A stretch of 64,000 bases of DNA, taken from NCBI GenBank assembly GCA_017893485.1, contig CM030359.1, positions 35,509,994 through 35,573,993 of the forward strand, read 5' to 3'. The translations under genes were made by a program, and so were the position numbers. This stretch comes from Hemerocallis citrina. Lineage: Eukaryota; Streptophyta; Magnoliopsida; Asparagales; Asphodelaceae. Shown here one piece after another: positions 23,071 to 33,462 of the stretch (position 1 is its first letter; every line of letters starts with the position of its first letter). The notes beneath the pieces are model-generated. The model ran no database searches. It saw only the letters and a program-made list of their open reading frames with translations, and had not been told where the DNA came from.

Positions 23071-23589
23071 ACTGCCGATCCGAGGTGCCGAGGTACCGAC
23101 CCTCGTATATGGAGAAAAATTCGGCCGACCCCATCTCACCGTCGGATCGTATCAAAATTCGTGCTAAAACATGATGAACGGCTCAGATCTCGCCACGTCT
23201 CCACAAAACGATAAGATAATGTTTTCTCGAAACTCGTGCCTCTTGTCTCGTGATTCGCGCCACGATCGTGATGAACCGTCCAGATTGAGCCACGTAGCTC
23301 GGATCTCAAATCCGAGCTACCGACCTACCGAACAGCAAAGTGGGAAAAAATTCTCCTCAAAATCCGTGCTCGGATCTGCCAAGCTAGATGCATTAGCCGA
23401 ACAACAAGGAAGGAGAGAGAGAGAAACAAAAAAAAAAGAAAAGAGAGAGGCACAAGGGGCCGGGTTCTGACCCGTTAAGGGGATCCGACCCGAACCCCTT
23501 CCCATCTCCCTCCTTCTCCAAACTACTGGCGCCAAAACCGAAAGTAAAAAAAAAAAAAAAATAAGACCAGCCATTTCGAGAAGCACCAA

Positions 23590-24500
23590 CCGCGTCATCG
23601 AGCTCTCACCGACGAGCTCCATTCCACCTCCGCCGACCACCGTGCCGAGCTCCGAGCTCCCTCGAGTGAGCTCTCGTCGACGAGCTCCCTCGCCATGACC
23701 ATGACGAACTCCTCCTTCGGCGAGCCAAGCTCCACCTCCCGTCGAGCACGCCTCACCACCACCATGGTCGAGCTCACACTCCGGAGCTCCGAGTTCCGAG
23801 CACGCTCTTCGTCGAACCCAACGCTCCAACATCTCCTCCAAGCTCCACGAACGAGCTCCGAGCACCACCATCGAGAGCTCCCTTCGTGCCGAACCCCGCT
23901 GCCGAGCTCACCTCCGAGCTCCAATGGTGCCGAACCGAGCTTCTCCCCAGCGCCGACAGCTCCTTCAACTCCGAGCTCGCCTCTTCTCTTCGTCGAGCAC
24001 CGAAGCACCGAGCTCGTCAAAATGCCGACCCACTTCGCCGAGCTCCTCGACCATGCCGAGCTCACCATCAGAGCTCCCCACGCTCGCCTCTTCTCTTCGT
24101 CGAGCACCGAAGCACCGAGCTCGTCAAAATGCCGACCCACTTTGCCGAGCTCCTCGACCCTGCCGAGCTTCACCATGGCCGAGCCCTACGTTCGCCACCT
24201 TCTACTTCCAACGCCGAGCTCACAAAGCTCCGACCAAAGCGCCGAGCTCCGACCTCCCATCATCTTCTCCTCCTCCAAGCTCCACGAACGAGCTCCGAGT
24301 GCAATGTCGAGCCGAACCCATCAACTCAGTCACTGCCGAGCTCTCCCTCTCTCTGAGCAACGCCGACTTCGAGCTCCCACTCTCGCCAAGCTCCCTCCGT
24401 CGCCGAGCCGAACCCATCACCTCTACAAGCTCCACCGTCGAGCTCCAAGCTCCTTCGTCGGAGCTTCCTTCCACGCCGAGACGAAAACGGAGGAGAAAAT
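23590..24500 (+). repeat. LARD-1 GAGCTC-rich block
   Basis: Low-complexity C-rich sequence with dozens of cgagctc words. It contains a tandem duplication of about 109 bp (23974-24050 and 24083-24165: cttctcttcgtcgagcaccg). Open frames up to 376 codons (23695-24825) follow from the composition and lack of stops, not from a gene. Confidence 0.75.
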
Positions 24501-24731
24501 GAAGAGAGAAACGAAGAAGGAGAGAAGAAGCAGCGAAGAAGAAGAAGAAAAGCAGAGGAGGTGGCGAAAAAAAAAAAAAAGGCCACGTGGCATCATCTCA
24601 AGGATCCGAGGTGCCGATCCGATCCGAGGTGCCGAGGTACTGACCCTCGTATATGGAGAAAATACTCGCCGACGCACACGATCCGTCCGATCGTCTCAAA
24701 ATTCGCGTCGCGACACGATCGACGCTCAGGA

Positions 24732-24958
24732 ACGCGCCACGTGTCCCGATCGTGATCTGCCTCACGATGCGCGCAGATCTGATCATGATGGACGGCCAGA
24801 AATGCGCCACGCGTCCAGATCGTGATCTGCCTCATGATGCACGCAGATCTGATCATGATGGACGGCCAGAAACGCGCCACGTGTCCAGATCGTGATCTGC
24901 CTCACGATGCGCACTCATCTGATCATGATGGACGGTCAGAAACGCGCCACGTGTCCAG
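24732..24958 (+). repeat. LARD-1 70-bp repeats with G-box
   Basis: gatctgcctc occurs at 24754, 24824 and 24894, exactly 70 bp apart. Units carry cgccacgtgtcc (CACGTG, the G-box core; ACGTGTC is also the ABRE word) and the palindromes agatct, tgatca and atcatgat. A role as transcription-factor sites is only a possibility. Confidence 0.8.
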
Positions 24959-25404
24959 GTAATATTTAAATTATTTATTTATTTATTTAATTGTTTTTTT
25001 TATTTAAAAAATCCGAAAAAAAAATTTAAAAATCGAAAAAAATTAATTAAAAATTCTAAAAATAATTATTAATTCAGAAAAAATTATTTTTAAATTCTGA
25101 AAAAATAATTATTAAATTAGAATAATTAATTAATATTTTTGATAATTAATTATTTAATTCGGAAAATGAATAAAAAATTCAAAAAAAATGAGAAAAAATT
25201 CAGAAAAATCTGGAAAAATCACCAAAAATCCAGAAAATTCTGAGAATATTTTTGAGCATTTTACAAGCCCATAATAACACTGTTACACCCCGAGCAAGAT
25301 TCCAAACTCCCTTAAGAACACCGATAAAATCCCGTACGCCATTAAAACAGTAAAACTACTCCTCAAAGGCTGATCAAACTCAGTCTTCGGGAGTGGGGGG
25401 CTCG
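24959..25404 (+). other. LARD-1 AT-rich end block and polypurine tract
   Basis: 24960-25262 is extremely A/T-rich (aaattatttatttattt, aattcagaaaaaatt), a sharp change from the GC-rich arrays. 25270-25388 is a conserved linker also found inverted at 62790-62890. gggagtgggggg at 25389-25400 is the likely polypurine tract that primes plus-strand synthesis. Confidence 0.7.
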
Positions 25405-26025
25405 TGATATGGCTAAAAATAGGATTAAATCGGGACCGTTCACATCGGACACGAATCTTAAAGCTCATGGGTAAAACGGTAATTTCACATACAAATGGGT
25501 CCGAAACGGGTACTGGGTCTCCTTCTCACAGATCCAATAACCCGCGAACGGATCCACCTCAACTGGGTACGGGTCCTGACCCGATACAAACCCAGTCCGA
25601 CAGGATGGAATTAGGGTCTCTGATTGAACCAAATCAACGGGCCTGATTCGCGACTATCCTCTCACCGGGAATTAAGGGATTACATTCCTAATCTGATTAC
25701 GAGGATTTTATTCCTTATCAGATCACAGGAATCACATTCCTTATCTGATCCCATCGGCGACTATAAATACCCCACACCCATCTCCATTAAGAGGTAATCA
25801 ATCTTTTGCTAGTTAAACGCTCTTTCATAATCATTTCTGGTTACTGACTTGAGCGTCGGAGGGTGCGTCGTCGGGATCAACCCCGGTGTCTCGCACTTCC
25901 TTGCAGGTGAACGGCGGGAGTCAGCGGTCAAACTCCGGCAGAACAGGTTAGGTGTTTGCTATTCAGGTTTTCCAAGAACTCACAAATACTATCTGTTTGC
26001 CCCCACACCAAAATTAGCGGCAACA
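25405..26025 (+). repeat. LARD-1 3' LTR
   Basis: 621 bp, nearly identical to 15500-16120. The few differences include g/t and a/c in the first 100 bases and c/t near 25870. High identity means recent insertion. Confidence 0.93.
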
Positions 26026-26030
26026 CATAT

Positions 26031-26690
26031 ACAGCACGTGTCCAATAAAACATCTCTAATATCTAATATTATAATAGGGGAAGGGTTTAGTGTCATTTGT
26101 AAATCTATCAATGCATGTGGCGCACGTACATAATTAATATGAAGGAGGTTTTAGGTTCGAGTCCTCACAACGTCAGAGTTCTATTTTTATTTTAAAAAAA
26201 TTATTAAGACGTGCATCGCACATGTAAATTACTAGTAATAATATAATTATATTGCAATATATACATAGATGCCTATAAACTCAACATTACCAACTTTGAA
26301 TTGCTCTCAGCAAATTTCACATGTCAACTGAGGTTATGTCGACCATTTAACCCTTCCATGCCCTTCAATATTCTTAATCTTTTAGGGTATGACTTGAACA
26401 TAGGAGAGTTATCAACACTTGGAGCTCAACAAATTCACCATCAAATTCTTTTCAAATCTAGCATAGGAAGAAATCCAAACGTACAGCAGTTGGCATATTT
26501 TACCCAATATGCCATTAACTTGTTAGGTCTAACCTAACCATCATCATTGATGGTTAACAAGAGATTTCGGTTGTCTTACGATCACGATGGGAGCCAATTA
26601 TAGATAAAAATAGTAGGCTTCCTTACTAATAAGATTATGTACAACCATTAGCAAATTCAAGATTCTTGAATGTTTGATACTTGATAGCCC
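26031..26690. other. unassigned AT-rich region with Helitron-like 3' end
   Basis: No gene. 26209-26223 (acgtgc-atc-gcacat) can form a short hairpin and is followed by CTAGT at 26232-26236, as at the 3' end of plant Helitrons. No convincing 5' TC end or Rep/helicase is seen, so this is at most a non-autonomous Helitron tail. Confidence 0.35.
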
Positions 26691-26894
26691 TGTTGAAATA
26701 TAGTAATTGTATATTCTGTTTCCTAATCTATAGGAAACAGATTTCCCAAATCTCTCATCTCCCCAATCTTCTCTCAATCTCCTTTCTTCTTCTCCAAGAA
26801 TGTAATTCTTATACATAGATTTATACAGTAGAGAAACAATATGAATAAGAAAAATATTATTTTTCCCAAATCAATCTGATCTCAATTTTCAACA
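26691..26894 (+). repeat. copia-2 5' LTR
   Basis: 204 bp, TG...CA. Aligns along its length with 42176-42363. Confidence 0.9.
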
Positions 26895-26907
26895 TGGTAT
26901 CAAAGCC
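26895..26907 (+). other. copia-2 primer-binding site (tRNA-iMet)
   Basis: tggtatcaaagcc, one change from the plant tRNA-iMet complement tggtatcagagcc, directly after the LTR. Confidence 0.88.
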
Positions 26908-27674
26908 TAACAAGATCTAGGTTTGGTGGAGAGCAAGAAAAAGATATCCGAACCTGTTCTTCTTCTCTTTCTTGTTCTTTGATCACCACCGATCCCGATC
27001 CCAACGAACTTCATCCCTGACCCTCCTCTTCCACCTCGAACCCTTCGAAGTTGTTGTCGTCACCGTCGCAACCCCGCAGCCATCGACAACTACCTCGGAA
27101 CCCATCGAAGCTTCCATCATCGTCAGCACCCCTATCTTCCTCCACCGTCACAGCTCCAGCCTACCCTCACCGACCTCCACCCTGCCATTGCCTCTGATCC
27201 TCCTCAACGTCAAGAACCCCTCCCAAGACCACCCGCTGCATACTTGTTGCCACCTCCAACACCACCTCGATTTCCAGACCATCGTCGACTGCACCACCCG
27301 TCAACACCACCTTCATCTTCTTCATCCTCATCGATGAACTCGGTCACCATCGAAACTGCCTCCTGATTCCGTCGAAAGTTCCCCCTAATCCCGTCGACAT
27401 TCCCTAGCACCCAAATCTGATATTTGATTGGGTCTTCTTGCTGTTTGTTGTTGCTGTCTGTTTGCTGAGTTACTGATTAATCAAATCAGATCTGAGAAAA
27501 AAGAAGAAGATCCCAATCCTGATCCTTCCTGTCACCCTCCCGAGTTTCCAACCCCTCATTGGTGTTTACTGGTGTTGGTGTTTGTTGTTTCTCGATGTGT
27601 TTGGTGCGGTGTTGTGCTGCTTGCTGTGTTACTGTTAGTACTAGCTTTTGTGTTTCTATTTGTTGTTCTTCACC
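26908..27674 (+). other. copia-2 leader replacing the gag body
   Basis: Pro/Thr/His-rich low-complexity frames (26972-27337) and T-rich sequence. No gag capsid (UBN2) can be read. The gag body appears lost or replaced. Confidence 0.45.
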
Positions 27675-28789
27675 ATGGAGTCAAGCAAGTATACTCATTG
27701 TGGCAAGATCGGCCATACGAAAGCTCGTTGTTACAAGATTATCGGCTATCAGCGGAACAGGGATCCTCGAAAGAAGAATTGCAATCAATCCACTATAGCC
27801 ATTGGAGTTGCCAGTGAGCTGAGACGAATGTTGAACAAGCCTCTGTATTAGTTACAGCTGCAGGTAATGTTGGTAAGGTTTCTAATGTTTCTGCATCTGT
27901 TATGAATAATGCAGGGATAACTGATTTGGGTGCTACCGACCATATGACTTTTGATTCTAGACAATTCCAAAATTTCCAACCATCTACCAAATCAACTGTG
28001 TCCACTGCTAATGGTGATTCTGCCACTATTACTGGCGAGGGTTCCATACCTCTCACAAAAAAAACCTAACCTTAGATACTGCCCTACTTGTGCCATCCTT
28101 GAATTTTAACCTATTATCTGTTACTCAAATAACTACTGTCTTACATTGTATTGTAGTTTTTTTCCTTCACATTGTGTGTTTAAGGATATTCGAACTCACA
28201 AGACGATTGGTTATGGGGTTAGACACAGAAAGCTCTATTACCTGGATTTAGAATCTGAAAGTTCAAGCAAGTTGACTCATGCTCTAAGTGTGGAAGGATC
28301 CGAAGGTGAGAAGAAGAATTAGATATTTGGCTACGGCAACGACGTCTAGGGCATGCTTCTTTTGGTTATTTGAAGAAATTATTTCCAAGTTTATTTTTGA
28401 AGTTGGATATTTCTGCCTATCAGTGTGATGTGTGTGAACTTATAAAAGGTCACCATGTCTATTTTCTTCCAAGTCCAAGTAGAAGCACTCTTTCATTTAT
28501 GATTATTCATTCTGATGTTTGGGGTCTATCCAAAAATACTATATTTGGAGGAGCAAAATGGTTTGTGACATTTATTGATGACTCTACTCGTATGACCTGA
28601 ATTTGTTTGATGAAGTCGAAAAGTAAAGTTAGTGGCTTGTTTCAGAAATTTCACAAGCATTTTTTGACTCAGTATAAATCACAGATTTCAAGTTCTTATG
28701 AGTGATAATGGTGGAGAGTACCTGAGTTCGAATCTGCAACAATATTTGGTGGAACACGAAATTGTTCACTAGACTACATGCTCATATAC
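27675..28789 (+). pseudogene. copia-2 zinc knuckle, protease, integrase start (5' part)
   Basis: ATG at 27675 (MESSKYTHCGKIGHTKARCYK) gives a knuckle-like CGKIGHTKARC that lacks the first Cys pair spacing. Protease region near 27920 reads TDLGATDHMTFDS, where the usual catalytic DSG is DLG, so it would be inactive. Gag-pre-integrase: LGHASFGYLKKLFP, CDVCELIKGHH. Integrase core start: IHSDVWGLSKNTI, WFVTFIDDSTRMT. A TGA at 28598-28600 replaces the expected Trp (RMT*ICLMKSK). The frame is cut at 28789 inside CSYTPQQNG. Confidence 0.85.
28785..28789. repeat. target-site duplication of gypsy-1, left
   Basis: tatac before the LTR TGTAACCCC; the second copy is 39469-39473. Confidence 0.92.
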
Positions 28790-31700
28790 TGTAACCCCTG
28801 TTTTTCGTTTTTTCGTATTTTTGGTGTATTTTTTTCTTTCTTGAGTATTTATACTCTTCTTGTATTTTGGACCGTATATTGGAGTGGTTTTCAATATATA
28901 TCCATTTTTGCTCATTTTTGATCTTCTTGTGATTGATTTTTCTGTTCCTTAATTTGTTCTTGATCGTTATTATTGTTTTCGCTCTTTATTTGGTCCTTGT
29001 TCTTTTTATTTTGTTCTTGGGTGCTCGTGGTTTTTTGGTTGCTAATCCTATTGCCTTTTGATCCATAATTATCTACCAAACAAATTAGCCAATAAATCCT
29101 ATTCAAATCCTAATTAAACCCAATCTCCTACTACTACTCCTAAACTATGCACAACCCAAATACCCACAACCCTAAACTCCACTATATATATACTCTTCGT
29201 CTCTCACCCTAAAACCCTAACCCTAACTCTACCTACACCCGACCCCCGACCTCCTTCTCTGTTTTGCGTCGCCACCCACCGACCAACACCCCAGGCCCCC
29301 TCTCCCGACCTGCCCTTTTTCGTCGCCAGCACACCCCAACCCGAGACCCCCCCTAGCCGCACACCATCATCTTCTGAGCACCACCTCCACCATCTCTCTC
29401 CCGTCCTCCCTGTCCGCCGGCGTCGACAGCAGCGATAGGAGCAGCAGCAGCGCTAGCATCGGCCAGCGCCGCCACCGCCCATGCTACTTTCGATCTCTCT
29501 CTCTCTTATTTGGGTTTGCGCGTGCACAGAGTTTGCACGTGCGGATTGCTTGGTTCGTGGTTTTGTTCGAGGGTTTTGTTCGTTGCCGAAATCCATTCCC
29601 GTTATTCTTGGTATTCGTTTCGTCTTCGATTAAGGCAAGTAACTTGTACTCAATTCCTTTGTATGATATAAGTCATAAATTTCGCTTGTAGTGTAGTTGG
29701 GTTCTAGAGACAACTCGTGTGTGATGTATGTTTGATGAGTATTGTCTCTATAATGCTATTGACCATAGTTGCCTCACGACACAAATTTGACATGAAACAA
29801 CTTAGGTTTTGACTGTTCATGATGTGATTATATTTGTAAGATAATTATGAGAATTTGGGTGTTTGTTTGGATCCATGTAATATACTTATTATGGACATGC
29901 TATATACCCTATTTCATGATGTTTGGACACTTAGTAGACTCTATAACATGTTTGGTTGTGTTTGGAACGAGTTTCATATGTTGTATGTTGATTTGTTGTT
30001 AAGAGAAAAATCTGTATTTTGTCAGTGATCAGTTTTGATTGATATTTTAGGCCATATTGAGGTCAGTATCTTAACTTCAGCATTAAACATGATTTTTAGA
30101 GAAATTTGTCTTCTTTCCAAATTTTCTGACAGAGATCGATTTCGTTTTCATATGTGTGAGATATGATTGTTTTACTACAATGGTGTATTATATTTCTAGA
30201 TTTTTGTTTCTTGATGATTTCGATGACTAAACTATTTTGATACTAGTTCTAAGCATATTATTTTGATTTGAAATTTTGCACAGTATTTCTATACCTATTT
30301 AGGGATTACCCAGAATTTTAGTGGATTTTATTGATGAGTTTTATATATTATTTTATGCTTGTCTATAAAAACTATACTTGCTAGATTTTGCTCGCTGTTC
30401 TGAAAAGATTTGTATTTTCACCCTAATTCCTTTTTCTGTATGAAAAATATTTATGAAATATAAAAGTTAGCTTATTTTTTCTATTTTCATCTCCTTTTGA
30501 CGGATCTGGATTTCGTTTCACGGTTTGCGAGATATTACAGTTTTCGTACAGCAGTGTTGGGAATTCCAGATTTGCCAAACTATCGTTCCTTGATGTTTCC
30601 TGATTTTTGTTGGTTAAACTAATCTTACTGAAAAATTTTGAAACTTTATATTCCGATACTAGACATATAGGGAAATACCCTAGATTTTTCCTGGATTTAT
30701 TTGAGGTGTTTTGATTCTGTTTTCCTGATTGTGAATTCGATTTATTGATTTCTGGCTGAACGTATTTTCTGGTTTCAAATCAGTTTTGAGTTATGTTTTT
30801 CTGAAACACTATATGACTTATATGTATTCAATGGATTCGGTTGGAAGTCTATTTTCCAGATTCTCTGAAGGATCTAGGTTTTGATATTTTTGGTAATAGG
30901 AATCACTGTTTTAGTACAGCACTGTCGTACTGTCTTGAATTAGGAAGTACCCTATTTTGTTATGTTATGTGACTATCTTACCATCTGTACATGCTTATCG
31001 GTTATTCTGAACTTATGGGTCGACATATCATGCTAGATTTACTCTGTTTCATGCACATACACATCTGTCTGATAATAATTATAAAATGATCAAGCCGAGA
31101 TTTATGGGAAAGATCTAGTAGTGGGAAAACATAGAAATGTGTACTTAGAAGGGGGTCTGTGTTTCCATATGATTATCTGTGATCTGTTATTCTGTATCCT
31201 GTCTACATTACTTCTTATAGGAAGGTGTAGAGAAGAAGAGAACCACTAGGTTCTATCTGTTTGTCTAGATTTTACATCTGATATCTGTTTGTCTGGACCC
31301 TGAGTACACGACCCTATATGATCCCCTACGAAATCTGCAAACGTAATTGTTTTGAATGTAGCAACCATGTGATAAAAGGATGGCACATGAAGTGCTACCT
31401 AGTTAGTAATTAATACAAGACTTATAAGAATCTAAATCTGTATCTGACATCTGTATCTATATATGTATCTGATATCTGAATCTGTTATTTGTATCTGTAT
31501 CTGATTACTTGATTTTCTGATTATCTGTTATCAGTTCGATACTATCATTTGACACTATTATTTGACACTATCCGCATATCTATCTGCATGCTATTTGACT
31601 TTTGACACTTGACACATGTTAGTATACCATGCTAGTTGATTCTGTTATACCATGCTATATCTGTTTCTGCTATTACTTTAGTTGTTTAGTTTTACATATA

Positions 31701-32175
31701 CTTGTATCCTGCATTACAAGCGGCCCGTAACTTGCATTACGGGTACTTGTTTTCTTTTTCCTTCTCCTGCAATTTATTGATTGCGGATCAGGATGGTCAT
31801 TTGCCCGATGGTATTGGAGAAAGAAAATATTAATGCTGGACTTCTTTTTGATATTATTATTATCTGTTGCTTTGAACGATGTATTTGAGAACTTGGATTT
31901 TATTTGTACTTGGGCAATGTGACCCAGGATATTAACTTGTTCGGATTTGTTTATTTGAGACTATTATAATAATGGATTTCAGTTAATTTCTGTTGGCACT
32001 TTGTTTTGTTTTGAGATATATATGTCTGTATGAGGATGATTCTTTTGGCTTCCATTTCTGATTATTCTGAGATTTGTTGTAAAGATTCTGAATAGCTTAT
32101 GGATGATGCAAATCATTCGTTGCGTTGAGTCGTGCATCCATATTCCGTATTCTTTTTGGGAAGCGGGGCGTGACA
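28790..32175 (+). repeat. gypsy-1 5' LTR, 3.4 kb
   Basis: TG...CA. Contains actatatatatactcttcg (TATA-like) near 29180 and a microsatellite-like ctgtatctgatatctg stretch at 31430-31510. No coding frames of note; the minus frame at 28912-29106 is Asn/Gln/Lys low complexity. Confidence 0.9.
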
Positions 32176-32185
32176 AGGCTTTTAG

Positions 32186-32201
32186 TGGTATCAGAATCCA
32201 G
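32186..32201 (+). other. gypsy-1 primer-binding site
   Basis: tggtatcagaatccag, complementary to tRNA-iMet in its first ten bases, 10 bases after the 5' LTR. Confidence 0.75.
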
Positions 32202-32358
32202 ATTTGGCTGATGTGTTAGTTGACTAATATATTAGACAAGCTTGGCTCGTACTGGGATCTGCACAACATTTCATCAACCACACACACATATATATATGCA
32301 AAATGAAATTTTTACCAACTTGGATCCGAATGCTGATTGTTTTGATTTTTGTGCAGAC

Positions 32359-33462
32359 TATGGCTCGTAGGGGTCCTTCTCAGTCTCAGCCTGACCCGAT
32401 TGAGGCTATCACTACTGTGCTCGAGCGGCTGATTAACCAGCAGCAGAACCACGGTGATCTAGTGATGGCTGCCCTGGAAGCTTCTTAGGGTTAGATTCCC
32501 GCTATGCCTGTACAGGCTACTCTTCCGCCTTGTCCAGGTACAGTCACGGATTTCATGAGGCTGTATCCCGATCATTTTTCCGGCACTGAGATGCCTTTGG
32601 AGGCTGAATAGTGATTGATCCGGACTGAGCGCTTGCTGTTAGCGGCTCTTGTTGCCGAGGCTGATAGGGTGGATATGGTTTCCATCCAGTTGGTGGATCT
32701 AGCTCTTATCTAGTGGATGGCCGAGTTCGAGCGACTTGTGAGGCCTATTACTTGGGCTACCTTCACTCGGGGATTCTTGAAGAAATTATTCCCTAGTAGT
32801 ACTCGAGTTGAGATGGAGCAGCAGTTCCTGGCCCTTAATAGGTCAAGTCATTATTCTATTTTGGAATTTGTTACATAATTGTTCAAACAATGTTGTAACA
32901 TGAGACTTCTTACAACAGGGTTCTAGGTCTGTAGATGAGTATGCCATTGAGTTTACTAGACTTAGCCGCTTCGCTGCCGTTCTTGTGGCTACCGAAGAGG
33001 ATAGGACTCGTAGATTCACGAATGGGCTTGAGCAGCATATCAAGAGGCATCTTGTCTCTCTCCGTTTGCATACTTATGCTAAAGCTCTTGAGGCAGCTCG
33101 AGCTCAGGAGCAGGCTCTTGGTGGTTTGACTTCTTCTCAGCGGACTGTTCCCGCTGCTGTTGCTAAGCCTTCTGTTTGGAGGCCTATGCATGCCCATCCT
33201 GTCAGGGCAGCTTCATATCCTTCTGCTGGTTTTCCGAGGGGTGGTTTCTGCGACTTTTGCCAGATCTCTGGGCATGAACGTAAGAATTATTTTCGTGCCT
33301 CTAGCCGATGCTTTAGGTGTGGTGCTACCGATCATTCAGTGCGGGATTGCCCACAGCAGCTTGTGGCTCTTCTAGCCAGGGATTCTGTCCAGCAGGTAGT
33401 TCCAGCTCGTGGTCCAGTTAGGCCACCGCTTCCTCCTCAATGACAGATTGCCAGTCAGAGCC
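32359..33462 (+). pseudogene. gypsy-1 gag, broken
   Basis: Starts MARRGPSQSQPDPIEAITTV at 32359. Retrotransposon-gag signs: FMRLYPDHFSGTEMPLEAE, TWATFTRGFLKKLFPS, SVDEYAIEFTRLSRFA, HLVSLRLHTYAKALEAAR. Zinc knuckle CFRCGATDHSVRDC near 33314. Stops: TAG at 32486-32488 and others in 32490-32730. 32860-32915 is an intron-like T-rich insertion between two gag parts. Confidence 0.85.

Larger units (their letters stand above)
21236..24720 (+). repeat. LARD-1 195-bp module, four dispersed copies
   Basis: Copies at 21236-21430, 22360-22556, 23090-23284 and a partial one at 24640-24720. Shared words: tatggagaaaa, tcaaaattcg, gatggacggatcagatcgcg, gataacgttttctcgaaact and gattcgcgccacgatcgtga. The copies separate arrays C, D, E and the GAGCTC-rich block, so the inside of the element is built as module-array-module. 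A related stretch lies near 63200-63290 in the second LARD. Confidence 0.8.
15500..26025 (+). mobile_element. non-autonomous LTR retrotransposon (LARD-1), complete
   Basis: Two 621-bp LTRs (15500-16120 and 25405-26025) begin TGATATGG and end GGCAACA. They differ at about eight sites by my count. The 5-bp target duplication is catat (15495-15499, 26026-26030). After the 5' LTR comes gattagcaccgtctgtggga, like the primer-binding region (gccgtctgtggg) of TAT-type gypsy elements. Before the 3' LTR a purine tract, gggagtgggggg, lies at 25389-25400. No protease, reverse transcriptase or integrase: the inside is a gag remnant and tandem arrays. It must be moved by proteins of a partner element. Confidence 0.92.

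Noticed and set aside
16400..24900. Many long open frames in the LARD on both strands (for example 20235-21071, 23695-24825, 23595-24176)
   Set aside because: They come from stop-poor GC-rich tandem repeats with unit lengths near multiples of three. No domain, no start context, and overlapping frames in several phases.
26150..26180. tRNA gene or SINE from the word ggttcgagtcc
   Set aside because: Only a B-box-like word; no A-box at the right distance and no cloverleaf.
27428..27817. 129-codon frame with hydrophobic stretch
   Set aside because: Lies in the copia-2 leader and reads out of frame over the zinc-knuckle ORF at 27675.
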